Assembly (NCBI GenBank): GCA_003427395.1
Contig: BFEA01000177.1
Coordinates: 1,443,397-1,465,896 of the forward strand
DNA length: 22,500 bases
Source of the DNA: Chara braunii
Lineage: Eukaryota > Streptophyta > Charophyceae > Charales > Characeae
Direction of reading: 5' to 3'
Part shown: piece by piece, positions 7,229 to 16,164 of the stretch
How positions within the stretch are numbered: position 1 is the stretch's first letter
Layout of the letters: each line of letters starts with the position of its first letter
Notes under the pieces: generated by a model
Database searches by the model: none
What the model was told of the DNA's origin: nothing
What the model saw: only the letters and a program-made list of their open reading frames with translations
Position numbers and translations under genes: made by a program

Positions 7229-8981
7229 ATGAGGTGGAGATGGTGGGAAGGACGGTGCACGAGGCTGAAGGTGCACAACTCGCTTGTTCCTTAGCGGAAT
7301 CAGGCGAGTGAAGGAGGGAATTTGGGGTTTTAGTATGAGGCGAGTGCGATGGTGGGGTTAGATTGGCAAGAGAGTCAGTGTTTAGGGGGCAGGAGCTGAA
7401 AAGTAGTGCATGAGAGATGTTGGGGAGTGTGGCTATCGCGGAAGTAGGAAGGGATCACTCCCTCGATTCCTGGTGAAATCGGGCGGGGGAAGTTGCGTCT
7501 CCCACGTTCTAAGCCCGGGCGACTACAATGAGCAGGTTAGTTTTGACAGGAGGTCTGTAGGGTGGGAGTTAGTGAAGGAATGGAGTGCGCGGAGGTGGCG
7601 GAGAGGGGAGAAGAGGAGAAGTAGAATGGTGGCAGCTCTACCATCTCTTGACCATCTTCCGCGAACAAAACGCTATTTGGGGGTTCCTAAGGCCTGCGAT
7701 CCTGAATCTACGACTAGATTAGGACGAAAGCTAGTGGGAGATGTGTTATTGAAGGGGAGATGTGCGTCGAGATATGGAGGAGGTGGATATGACAGGGGTT
7801 GAAAAGTGAAGATTTCCCTCGATTCTTCATGGAATCGGGCGGGCCAAAAGGCTAAATGGGGGTTTCGGAAGGCTGCGAGTTCGATGGTGCAGTTGGATTC
7901 TACGGGAAGCGGAAGATTTGATGGTATACGATTCGTAGGCTGCGCTGGGGGTGAAACGACAAAGCACCGAGCGTCTTTGGTCGTGTTTTCAAGGTAGGTT
8001 CGTAACAAGTTTTGCTTATTCTAATGAAACTCAGATGGGCAACGTATCCTTCTGCGTTCTAGCAGCGGATTAATTGCGACCTTACCCCCGTGAGAGACAG
8101 AGAGAGAGTAAGTCGGACAAGAGTCGGGGGAAGGCAACATAGAGAAGCAGGAAAAAAGGGGGACAGGAAAAGGCACGTACTTGGTCTCGTTTTTTAGGAA
8201 AGATCGTTCTCCTCCTGCGTACCCGAGGAACAAAGGCAGAAGTAAGGAAACTGAGGACTTGGACAGCGGGCGGAGCGAGTGCAACTAACAGAGGGAGGAG
8301 GATGAACCTGCCTGAGTTGAAGTGGGGGGTTCGTTCTCGTTGACCAGCATGAGGCCAGGTTCCGGGGTTAGTGGCTTACCTGGTTGATAGTGCGATGCTC
8401 GTTCGGTCGGGCAAGGTAGGGGGGGACAACTGCAGAGACAGTGCGTCACCCGTTAGTCGTTGTAGATGCCTATTCTGCCGTAAGGAGTAACGAGGGGTGA
8501 GCAGCGGGACAGGGAGTCTTATCGATGACATTCCTGCAAGGCCGAAAGGCCTGAAGACAGAGAGGGCAGGAAACTTACCTACAGATCGGTGAGCCGCTCG
8601 CTATGAACGAGCCGCAAGGATCTGAAGCTCAGTTTGCTGGCTGAGGTGCTGCTGATGGCCAGGGCAGAGTTCATCCTACGGAAGAGGAGAACCCTATTTC
8701 TATCTCTCTGCGTGCATGGTCGTTCTTAGTTGGAGGAGTGATTTGTCTAGTTAATTCCATTAGCAAGGACAAACAGATTAAGAACCCCTTTCTGATCTTA
8801 GGAGTGCAACGTAGCGACGACTGTTCTAAGGGAAGGCGTTGTTTAACTTTCCATAAATCTCATCAGTTCTTTATAATGGTCATTAAAAGAAGTTCGGTTA
8901 AAACCCTCAAAGAAAACATACCAAATCATAGGGCTAACGCAATCAGGTTGAGGTACAGGTGTAAGCAAAGTTGTGTCGTGA

Positions 8982-9049
8982 GCCGAAAAGTCGGCGATCA
9001 ACCAACCGACCTGTTATCAATGATAACAGAAGATGATCCTCGTAGGATC
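8982..9049 (+). ncRNA. Triple hairpin of module A (possible structured RNA)
   Basis: Three consecutive hairpins: GCCGA/TCGGC (8,982-8,995, loop AAAG), GTTATC/GATAAC (9,013-9,027, loop AAT) and GATCCT/AGGATC (9,035-9,049, loop CGT). In module B the same stems occur with different loops. No promoter or known RNA family is recognised; transcription is inferred only from the structure. Confidence 0.5.
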
Positions 9050-9317
9050 AAGCTAAAACTAGTTCAAATCTTGGATCGAACGTCCAAAGAAGACCTGTAT
9101 CATACGATAGGTCAAAGTCCAAGCTAAACCGTCAACGTATGGAGATCAAATCCCCATGACACGTTCTCACTCAAGACTCTCCTGATAGTCAAGCCTAAGT
9201 CTATCTCTAAGCCAGTGCCCCAAAGAAAGGTAGATCTACGACGGAATCTCCCCCATACAGAGTGGATCGCCAGAGTCGCCACCTGTCAAAATATAATCTA
9301 TCTCCTTTAAACTAAGG

Positions 9318-9485
9318 AAATTTTGGCAACGCTTCCCGTAGGAAAAGTGTCTTTCCATAATTTATACCAGCCTGAATATGAAAATAAAAATAATCTTCAA
9401 CCCTTCAAAGTCAAATTTTGTCCAACTCCCTGAATTAGCAAAAAATTGAGCAGCACTCCCTTTACAAAAGGAGACTTCTCAGGTT
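9318..9485 (+). ncRNA. Two type I hairpins of module A
   Basis: Hairpin A1, 9,318-9,363: AAATTTTGG with TCCATAATTT. Hairpin A2, 9,444-9,485: AATTGAG with CTCAGGTT. In A2 the GGG/CCC of related copies has become GAG/CTC, a paired change. The centres are GCTTCCCGTAGG and CACTCCCTTTAC. Start-to-start distance is 126 bases, the same as in module B. Confidence 0.6.
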
Positions 9486-9775
9486 GCCTCTACGACAGGA
9501 TAGGGCCTACGCGCCACACACCACGCGCACACCACTTTACGTACACAAAAATGAAACCCACACACACACATACGAAACAAACAACATAAACAACGCGACA
9601 ACGCTCCTAGCCCCTCGGTAGCCGCCCCATAACTTTCCAATGCGGAATTCGGATAGGCGTTGCGCATGAGACTTAACATAAAATCGCGCGGATGCAGGGC
9701 TTACTCATATCGACTTGCAATGCAGGCGTACACAAGCAGTCGCAACGATGACGTACTATGTAGTGCCCATAATCA
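9486..9775. other. Interval without recognised features
   Basis: Copy A ends at about 9,485. The next ~290 bases (ACACAC-containing, then GC-mixed) show no gene, no repeat relationship elsewhere in the window and no strong hairpin. Confidence 0.45.
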
Positions 9776-9805
9776 AGTGGTCTCTCGTGGATCTGAGTAC
9801 CGCTT

Positions 9806-10006
9806 ATGACACTCAAGTGTCAGACTTGAAGTGTCATGAGGGTCTAACCCTTCACGACATTGCACGGCTGAAGGAATAGTCGTGCAGCCGCCGCTGCACC
9901 TTAGGCTTTCGACCTGAGTGTCTCGGAAGACAAATCAAATAGGCTTTGCACGAGGGAAAACCCCTCCCCTGCAGAGCCTAGGGCTTGGGGTGTCCTGGAC
10001 AAGGAC
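9806..10006 (+). ncRNA. Cluster of consecutive hairpins (possible structured RNA)
   Basis: ATGACACTCAAG with CTTGAAGTGTCAT (9,806-9,837, one bulge); GCACGGCT with AGTCGTGC (9,862-9,885, one G-T pair); GCAGC/GCTGC (9,884-9,897); AGGCTTTGCA with TGCAGAGCCT (9,941-9,979) enclosing GAGGG/CCCTC; GTCCT/AGGAC (9,992-10,006). Five hairpins in 200 bases, on the same stretch that separates modules A and B. No RNA family is recognised. Confidence 0.5.
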
Positions 10007-10475
10007 CTCGAATCCCGGCCCAGGACCAAACGTCCGACTAAGAAAATCATCAAAAAGCAAGGGACAAGAATAAAAGGAGAGACCTCACCTAAGCCCCTCA
10101 GTCTCAGCTTCTGAGTAGGGCTCTAATGTGGAGACTCTTCAACCCATGCAAACATTCATCCCAAGTATACCCATGTATAACCAAATCCTGAATTTGACTC
10201 ACAGCACATACCTGCAGTCATATCAACGAACCAAATCAACAACCCGCACATTACACGAAGTCAATCCCAACCACTTTCGACACTCATACCCCTCGCTTTA
10301 GCCATACAAGCCCCAAAACCTCATGTCCAACCAACCTTAATTAAATACTCAGTACCTTTGTTAAATGGTCATTCAATAAAAGTCCGGGTGAAAACTTTAA
10401 TAAAACAAACGAAGATCACCAGGGCTAAAGCCTTTTAGGTTGAGTGTGGAGGGAGAGTTGAAATTGAGTCGTAGA

Positions 10476-10535
10476 CCGACGAATCGGCAACCGACCTGTT
10501 ATCAGCGATAACAGAAAGTGATCCTCAAAAGGATC
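10476..10535 (+). ncRNA. Triple hairpin of module B (possible structured RNA)
   Basis: CCGA/TCGG (10,476-10,487, loop CGAA), GTTATC/GATAAC (10,498-10,512, loop AGC), GATCCT/AGGATC (10,520-10,535, loop CAAA). Compared with module A all three stems are kept and all three loops differ. Confidence 0.5.
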
Positions 10536-10795
10536 AAGCTGGATCTAGCCCTGAACTTGAAAAAAAAAACTGTAACACACAGCAGACCAATCCCCAAGCT
10601 AAGATCATAAGTGTATGGAGAATACAACTCCATAATACATCCTCACTCAAAATCTCCCTATAAGTTAAACTTAAGTCTACTTTTAAACCAAATGCTTAAG
10701 TTAAATGTAGATCAACTACAGAATCTCCCCTATTCTGGGTGGATTGCCTGAATCGTCTCCTGTCAAAATATAGTCTACCTCCTTTAAACTAAGAA

Positions 10796-11457
10796 AAATT
10801 TCGGCAGCGCTTCCCGTAAAAAGAGTGTCTTTCCAGAGTTTATATAAGTCTAAATATGAACGCCGAAATAATCTCTAAGTCTGAAGGGTCAAAATTCTAT
10901 CTAACTCTCCGAATTAGTAGAAATTTGGGCAGCACTCCCCTTAGAAAATGAGACTTCCCAGATTTATACTAAGTCAGATACAAAAACAGAAATAATCTGT
11001 AACTCTGGATAATCAAATTTTGTCTAACTCTCTGAATTAGTAGAAATTTGGGCAGCACTCCCTTTAGAAAAGGAGACTTTCCAGATTTATACTAAGTCAG
11101 ATATGAACTCGAACAACTGCTCGAGCTCAACTTTAGACTGAATTTAACTAACTCCTTTAATTTTGTAAGAAATTTCGGCAGCGCTCCCTCTAGAAAAGTG
11201 CTATTCAAAAATTTATACAAGACTAAGTTCAGATTTTGAAAGCAACTTTGACTTTTCAAAGTTCAATTTTGTCTAACTCTCTGAATTAGCAAAATTTTGG
11301 GCAGCACTCCCTTTAGAAAGGGAGACTTCCCAAATTTTAACTAAGCGAGATATATGGAAAAGACAGGTTGAACTCTGACAAGTCAAGTTGGCTAATTTCT
11401 TGGATTTGTAGAAATTTCGGCAGTGCTTCCCGTAAGAAAAGTAGCTTGCCAAGATTT
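10796..11457 (+). ncRNA. Array of six type I hairpins, period ~123 bases
   Basis: Hairpins at 10,796-10,841, 10,921-10,965, 11,044-11,088, 11,170-11,214, 11,291-11,338 and 11,412-11,457; starts are 125, 123, 126, 121 and 121 apart. Outer arms: AAATTTCGG/TTCCAGAGTTT; AAATTTGGG/CCCAGATTT; AAATTTGGG/TCCAGATTT; AAATTT/AAATTT; AAAATTTTGGG/CCCAAATTTT; AAATTTCGGCA/TGCCAAGATTT. Centres alternate between GCTTCCCGTA-like (or GCTCCCTCTA) and CACTCCCTTTA-like forms, the latter with inner CTCC/GGAG pairing. The linker before each CACTCCC unit carries CTAACTCTCYGAATTAG. Not a known family to me. Confidence 0.65.
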
Positions 11458-11459
11458 AT

Positions 11460-11750
11460 ACAAAACCAAGTATAAGAAAAAAATATCAGAAAATGCAGGA
11501 AATGACCTAAGTAAAAAAAATTATTACAGAAAAAACAGGAATTGACACTAACTCTTATGACTCTAGCACGTGGCGAGCAACTACAGCAACTACCTATAGT
11601 AATGAAACTTAAACAAACTAGCCATCCCATCCAGTCACATGCAAACCAAACCACCAATGTAAGTACTCTCACCACCCCAAGTTTATTCCATAGAGATAGT
11701 TCATGAATCTTCAAGTTCTTGAATCCTTATCCCCATCTTACATAAGACAT
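11460..11750. other. Spacer between the two hairpin arrays
   Basis: AT-rich linker after the last type I hairpin. No gene, repeat or strong dyad was recognised. Confidence 0.4.
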
Positions 11751-11753
11751 AGA

Positions 11754-12436
11754 GCTGGACCATTCGCCATGGAAACAATGCCCAACTTGTCTTCATGATA
11801 TACACGAACAGGTTGCGCAACTACTTCTTTCTTCTTTTGGGCAGATGACTAGGCCATTCGCCATGGAAACAATGCCTAGTCGCCCTAAGCTGTTTAATAT
11901 CCAAAAATTTAGTATTTCTCTGACTTTGTTTTCAAAAAAAAAAACAAATATGGGAAGGGGATTGAACCATTCACAGTAGAAACAATGTTCAGCTTGCCCA
12001 AACTATTTTCATTTATACTTTGTATTTTTCTTTTTCTCTTCTTAATGATATGGCTTAACGCTGGACCATTCACAGTAGAAACAATGTCCAACTGCCAGTT
12101 CAAATGCAAATATACATAAAATACTTTCCTTTATACTTCGTTTAAATTATGTGCGTGGTTTTCAAGCTAAACCATTCACCATGGAAACAATGCTTAGCCT
12201 TTGACCAAAAGTTCTCCCTCAAAATAAACAAGAATTTAAACCCCTTCAATCAGGCAACCCTCAGAGTTAACTAAGGTAGCTAGGTCATTCACAGTAGAAA
12301 CAATGCCTGACTCCCCAGAAAACAATCAAATAAACACAGCGACCAGGCCATTCACAATAGAAAGAATGTCTGGTCCTTCAGAAAACAGCCAAATAAACAT
12401 AGCCCTGAGCCATTCACAGTAAAAACAATGCTCAGG
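11754..12436 (+). ncRNA. Array of eight type II hairpins with covarying stems
   Basis: Each unit has the core CATTC, a variable 10-base stretch containing GAAA or AAAA, and SAATG (CATT and AATG pair; 12-base loop). One bulged C (T once) precedes CATT, and then comes a unit-specific outer stem. Core CATT starts: 11,761, 11,855, 11,968, 12,067, 12,173, 12,286, 12,349, 12,411. Outer stems: TGG/CCA; GACTAGG/CCTAGTC; TGAA/TTCA; TGGA/TCCA; GCTAA/TTAGC; AGG/CCT; GACCAGG/TCTGGTC; CCTGAG/CTCAGG. Loops read CGCCATGGAAAC, CACAGTAGAAAC, CACCATGGAAAC, CACAATAGAAAG or CACAGTAAAAAC. Linkers are unrelated and 30-80 bases long. No open frame runs through the array. Confidence 0.75.
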
Positions 12437-12439
12437 CTT

Positions 12440-13480
12440 TGGTTGACCCTGTCAAACGCATGCAGTCTACCTTCCTTTCACCTTCCCCCAATTCATCCTT
12501 AGTCTGCTTTCAATCAGAACGAAGTAGAAACTTAGGCTTCACTCTCACACATTCTTTCCAGTTAGTCTGATTAAGTCATGAAGAGAAAGCAAAAACCATA
12601 GGAACAGTCGCATGCATACAATAATCATACTGCAAGGGGATATAGGCAAACATGGGTAGTAGTAGGCTATACGGATGAAGATGATTTACCTGAAGGTTCC
12701 CTGCCTCCAGAACCTCCCCTAGGTTCCAGCAGAGCTCCCGCAATCGATGGGTGGACTCCCCACAAAGTCTTGATGCGGACCTATGGGTTGCAATCCCACC
12801 TGCCGCCTTCTTCTCGTAACCACAGGACTAGACTGAGAGTTAGAAAGGATAGAAATAGAAAGGTAGAGACTCTCAGATCCAAGAATGGTGCTCTCAGACT
12901 CGCTTGAGAGGGCCTGGTAATCTTGATCTGCCTGAGGGCCCCGTAATGATGGTCAATCTGCAGCTGCTTGGTCAAGCCCCAGATCAACTTGTTAAGGTCC
13001 ACTCTCTGCCGAGTCTTCAAATTTCGCAGCAATAGCCCCCTTTACAGCTACTCCTTCAAGCTGCAGCAGCAACTTTCCCCCGTAGTTCAAACACTCCTCT
13101 GTCCACACCCTATCCGAACACCAGTCAACCACAACACTAAGCACTCAAAGAGAATTTTGTGCGCACAGCAGAATGGACTAGCAAGACTGCGTGCTCAGCG
13201 GATCAGCGCTACTCAATAATCATAGCAGTCTGTAACAGCTACAGCAGCTGCGGTAGTAAAAGCACAGTTACGGCAACCTGCAGTTGGCACAACAGTAAGA
13301 CAAACCAAATATCGCAGCCGGAAATCTCAATGAGGGGCAGCCTCCCTTGGCACACAGCATCGGTAGTGGCCAGGCGTGGCCATAACATCTACACATAGCT
13401 CGATCCAATAACCCGCCGTCCATCTCATTCTTCAGCGTAGATCCCCGTACAACAGGCTGAATAGGGCTATGGATCATAGG
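12440..13480. other. Interval without recognised genes
   Basis: About 1 kb of mixed sequence. CAG/CTG-rich words are frequent near 13,050-13,290 (AGCTGCAGCAGC, CTACAGCAGCTGCGG), giving Ser/Cys/Thr-rich frames on the plus strand. No domain, RNA gene or clear repeat element was recognised. Confidence 0.45.
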
Positions 13481-13484
13481 CTAA

Positions 13485-13625
13485 CTTGGACTGTGAAACA
13501 CAAGCCGAGCTGGCTGTAGAACACAGGCCTGACTCGACTGTGGGATANAAGCCGAATCNTCTGTAGAACACNGGCTGAATTGGACTGTGGAATCCAGGGC
13601 AAGTTGTCTGCAGAACATCATCTGG
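13485..13625. repeat. Minisatellite of ~30-35 base units
   Basis: Repeats of CTGTRGAACACAGGC / GACTGTGGGATA-like words: ACTGTGAAACACAAGCC, CTGTAGAACACAGGCC, ACTGTGGGATANAAGCC, CTGTAGAACACNGGC, ACTGTGGAATCCAGGG, CTGCAGAACATC. About six diverged units alternate. Three N bases fall inside and three more just after (13,686, 13,690, 13,698), suggesting sequencing or assembly ambiguity. Confidence 0.7.
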
Positions 13626-13879
13626 GCTCGCTCCCAATGCTGCAGTATTGGTACTGCACTTGGCTGACCACCAAGTCTTTACCCTNGAGNTAGTCTGNCG
13701 CTGCTCTGCTCAGCAGCTAGTTGTTTTCCCCGACTGTTGAGCGAGTCTGCAGTCCCGCAACTTGCCCCTCCTTATGGCTCCACGGCAGCCTGCTCACCGC
13801 TTCTGCAACCGTGAGCCAACTCTCCCTCCTACGAACGCAGCCCTTGATCAGATATGCAGGTTTAATCCCTCCCTCTTTT

Positions 13880-13953
13880 GTCTCTCTCTCTCTCCCTCAG
13901 ACAACAAGTAGGCAAGTCTTCAACCACCAGCGGAGCGACGCAGGGGTCAACAG
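13880..13953 (+). promoter_or_regulatory. Candidate splice acceptor and donor around a ~50-base exon-like segment
   Basis: A strong pyrimidine tract of CTCTCTCTCTC type ends in CCCTCAG near 13,900, and CAACAGGTAAGT follows at about 13,947-13,958. This would bracket an exon of about 50 bases. A second donor-like CCCAGGTAAGTT lies at about 14,454-14,465. There is no coding evidence, so the call rests on splice-signal shape only. Confidence 0.35.
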
Positions 13954-14499
13954 GTAAGTCTCCAACCCCTGCAGACGGCCTTCGCTTCCCCTCTACACAG
14001 CAGATTCCCAGGCCAAGTTCACACGGCCTCGGCTGAATTGCTATGAACAGGGGGAAATCGATGCCGTCTGATGACAATCCACAAGGTGATCGTGACCGAG
14101 ACGAGCATCATCATCCATTATGACCACGGAAACAGTCGCGCTGAGAAGCCCGCTTCAGCAATGGCACAACCCCGTTCCCGTACTCACCCCTGCTCTGTGT
14201 ACGTGGTCGCCCGTACGACCAGTTTCAGACGGAATCTCCCGTTTAGAACATGACCGGGTACATGGACAGTTCAACTCCTCCCTCGCATCTGACTGCGGAC
14301 AGTCTGCTCTCTTTCTCTCTTGCGCTTGCTCCACCTTCTGCCCGGCAAGTGGCTGCATCTGGCCATCAACGCCGAACAAGCTCATTCAAGCCCTGCCTCG
14401 AGGGAGGGGCTCATGGGTACGACTACAACTGATGGGCGCGAGGCACAAAGCGACCCCAGGTAAGTTCTCAAATCTCCCTTGATTCCTTTCTCTTTTCTC

Positions 14500-15895
14500 G
14501 GAGCTAGTTCTAGCGACAAGGCGTGAGCGGACCGTGTAGTCCAACACAGCACGGCTCTCCTACTTACCCGACTGACTGCAGACCGCCCATTTGCTCGCCC
14601 CCTAGGATGTTGCAAAGCAGTCGTGAATCTTCCGCTAAAAAGCGGATAGATTTTTGCCTCCCAGCCGTACAGACAGCGCAATAGGGGGCGCCCTCTCTTA
14701 TTGATGAGATGAGTAACTCACCGTTCAACATGAGTAGGCGAGCTCCCCGAGCTCAAACCACCCCCCCCCCTTGCTGGTTCTGTTGACCACATTCAGAATG
14801 AATCTTCAGCTAGAATGCGGACAGGCGCATTCTCATCGTAGTGCTGTTCCTACCTCTCACGGCTCTCACCGCCCATACTACCGACTCCGCCCACTAACTC
14901 CTTGATCCCATCTCACAGTCGCTCTCAGCCGTTTTAAGAGCCCCCATCTCACACCTCTCCCCATCCTGATTCTGTCGAGAACCCAACGAGCTATCACTTC
15001 CTTCTTCGTTCCCGCTCCCCCCTCGGTGCACTAGCCTTTTAACTAACCAACTCTTTCTACTAACTTTTTTTAGAGAGTAACTCAATATTCGTATTCGCCG
15101 CTCCTCAAAACCTCCGAAGCGGCTCCTCCCTTGCTTGTTTCCGTTCAGAGTCTGGGGAGAAATCTCCCCTTATGTTCGACGATATCGTGCCCTTCACTCC
15201 CCTCCGCGCACTCTATCCTTACACCACCTCCTACTCTACTTAACTAACAACTAAACTAACCTTACCACGTGACTCGCCCGGGGTAAAAACCCCAAGATCG
15301 ACTCCCTCCTCGCTTGTTTTCACTAAGGAACGGGCGAGGTCCGACTTTCACCTTCTCCCTTTTTCTTCTCTCCCGCCATCCTCGCACAAGCTTTCTTCCA
15401 CTAACTCTAATTTCACTAACTTTCTCTCTAATCGGACCCCATATTTAAGATTGCCATCCCCCAAAACGCCGGATCCGGCTCTCGGCTCGCCCAATTCCAT
15501 CAAGAATTGAGCGAGGTAGGAGCTTTTTACCCCGCCATAGCCACTCTCCCTTTCCGCCCGTACCTGCTGCCAAACCCCCGCCAGGTTCACTCGCCCTCCT
15601 ACACTGTCCGCTGCCCGTCACTACTAGCTAGCGCCCCGTCACCGCCCTCACATGCACTTGGACGCGGCCCCCGTCCCGATGCATTCGTTCTCCCTTCCCC
15701 GCTCGTCGCTCCCACGGCCTCGCTCAGCGCCTGCTGCACTATCTGCCTTCACAACGCCCGCGGCTGCTAGCGCAGTCCAACCCGACCTCTTCGCCCGCGC
15801 CCGGCGCCCACCCGCGTCCGGGTTCATCCGTCACTGTATCACCCCGCCTTTGCTCTCACAGCGCCCGCCACCCACGCTGCGCTATCGTCCGCCTC
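14500..15895 (+). repeat. Right GC/CT-rich arm (related to the left arm in inverse)
   Basis: Pyrimidine-rich plus strand with loosely repeated segments (TCCTCCCTTGCTTGTTTCCG near 15,122, TCCTCGCTTGTTTTCACTAA near 15,307, GCCCAATTCCATCAAGAATT near 15,489). Their relatives occur in reverse orientation at 6.8-8.45 kb. Frames encode low-complexity Pro/Ser/Ala/Arg peptides and run straight into rRNA-derived sequence at 15.9 kb, which argues against real proteins. The limits are approximate. Confidence 0.5.
15652..15684 (+). repeat. ATGCA hairpin unit of the right arm
   Basis: ATGCA (15,652-15,656) pairs with TGCAT (15,680-15,684), with an inner GGACG/CGTCC. It corresponds to the ATGCACC hairpins of the left arm, where the inner pair is GGCG/CGCC. 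Confidence 0.5.
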
Positions 15896-16150
15896 GACAG
15901 TCAGCCGGCCTGTGGGGGACTTCGGAGGGAACCCGCTACTATACGATTCGATTAGTCTTTCGCCCCTATACCCAAGTCCGACGAACAATTTACACCTTAG
16001 CATCGCTGCATGACTCCACCTTAGCGCCAAACCGCCCTCTGCCCCACTGCGCTCCGACCACCGCCTTTACTTCAGGTCGCTCTCCGCTGTTGCCCGGCCT
16101 GCCCGTACCCAGCACAGCCCGTGGTCCGACAGCCCCCGCTTCTCAGAAAC
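15896..16150 (-). rRNA. Divergent 25S rRNA fragment (pseudogene)
   Basis: GACTTCGGAGGGAACCCGCT, then CGATTAGTCTTTCGCCCCTA, TACCCAAGTCCGACGAACAA and CATCGCTGCATGACTCCACC match, as reverse complement, the conserved 25S segment containing the CTAATCGAACC and GGGTATAGGGGCGAAAGACT boxes. The match is good to about 16,022 and weaker to about 16,150 (TCCGACAG and CTTCTCAGAA). Changes at conserved positions mark it as a relic. It derives from the 25S region lying just 3' of that in the left fragment at 5,590-5,735. Confidence 0.75.
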
Positions 16151-16164
16151 TCTGGCTGTCGGAC
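16124..16164. repeat. Perfect 11-bp hairpin
   Basis: GTCCGACAGCC (16,124-16,134) and GGCTGTCGGAC (16,154-16,164) are exact inverted repeats around a 19-base loop. The hairpin lies at the degraded end of the 25S relic. Confidence 0.7.

Larger units (their letters stand above)
6800..8450 (-). repeat. Left GC-rich arm (related to the right arm in inverse)
   Basis: Reverse-complemented, this region shares diverged words with 14.5-15.9 kb: GCCCGATTCCATGAAGAATC against GCCCAATTCCATCAAGAATT, several ATGCACC/TGCATTC units, and CGTCCTCGGCGCTCAGG against a CCTCGCTCAGCGCCTGC stretch. The GCCCGATT...GAATCGAGGGA unit is itself repeated (about 7,455-7,490 and 7,810-7,850). Open frames on both strands encode Pro/Arg/Ser/Ala-rich peptides with no domains; I treat them as non-coding. 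The region is bounded by the AT-rich segment and the structured modules. Confidence 0.5.
8859..9485 (+). repeat. Structured module, copy A
   Basis: Aligns by eye over its whole length with 10,350-10,970. Shared landmarks in order: AATGGTCATT, GGGCTAA, AGGTTGAG, the three small hairpins at 8,982-9,049, GTATGGAGA, TCACTCAA, GTAGATC, GAATCTCCC, CTGTCAAAATAT, CTCCTTTAAACTAAG, then two type I hairpins at 9,318 and 9,444. The copy ends abruptly at about 9,485. One frame stays open from 8,738 to 9,124, but copy B interrupts the equivalent frame and the conserved features are dyads. I therefore regard it as non-coding RNA-like or element-UTR-like sequence. Confidence 0.75.
10350..11460 (+). repeat. 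Structured module, copy B, with extended hairpin array
   Basis: Begins like copy A (AATGGTCATT near 10,366; triple hairpin at 10,476-10,535; CTGTCAAAATAT near 10,760; CTCCTTTAAACTAAG near 10,779). It then continues with six type I hairpins where copy A has two. Stems are better conserved than loops and linkers. There is no open frame of useful length. The array expansion suggests unit duplication in ~123-base steps. Confidence 0.75.

Noticed and set aside
6681-7278. Overlapping minus-strand frames of 172 and 195 codons
   Set aside because: Two frames are open at once in GC-rich repeats; the repeated peptide words reflect repeated DNA hairpin units, not a protein family.
8372-8410. TACCTGGTTGAT followed by ATGCTCGT, similar to the 5' end of 18S rRNA
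   Set aside because: Only 12 exact bases plus a short word with the wrong spacing. The next 100 bases do not follow 18S. On the other strand the same word reads as a splice-donor-like site.
8738-9127. 129-codon plus-strand frame in module A
   Set aside because: The homologous copy B has frame-breaking differences and conservation follows hairpin stems rather than codons.
11754-12436. CRISPR-like array
   Set aside because: Repeats are not identical, spacing is irregular, the spacer-like flanks pair with each other, and the setting is eukaryotic.
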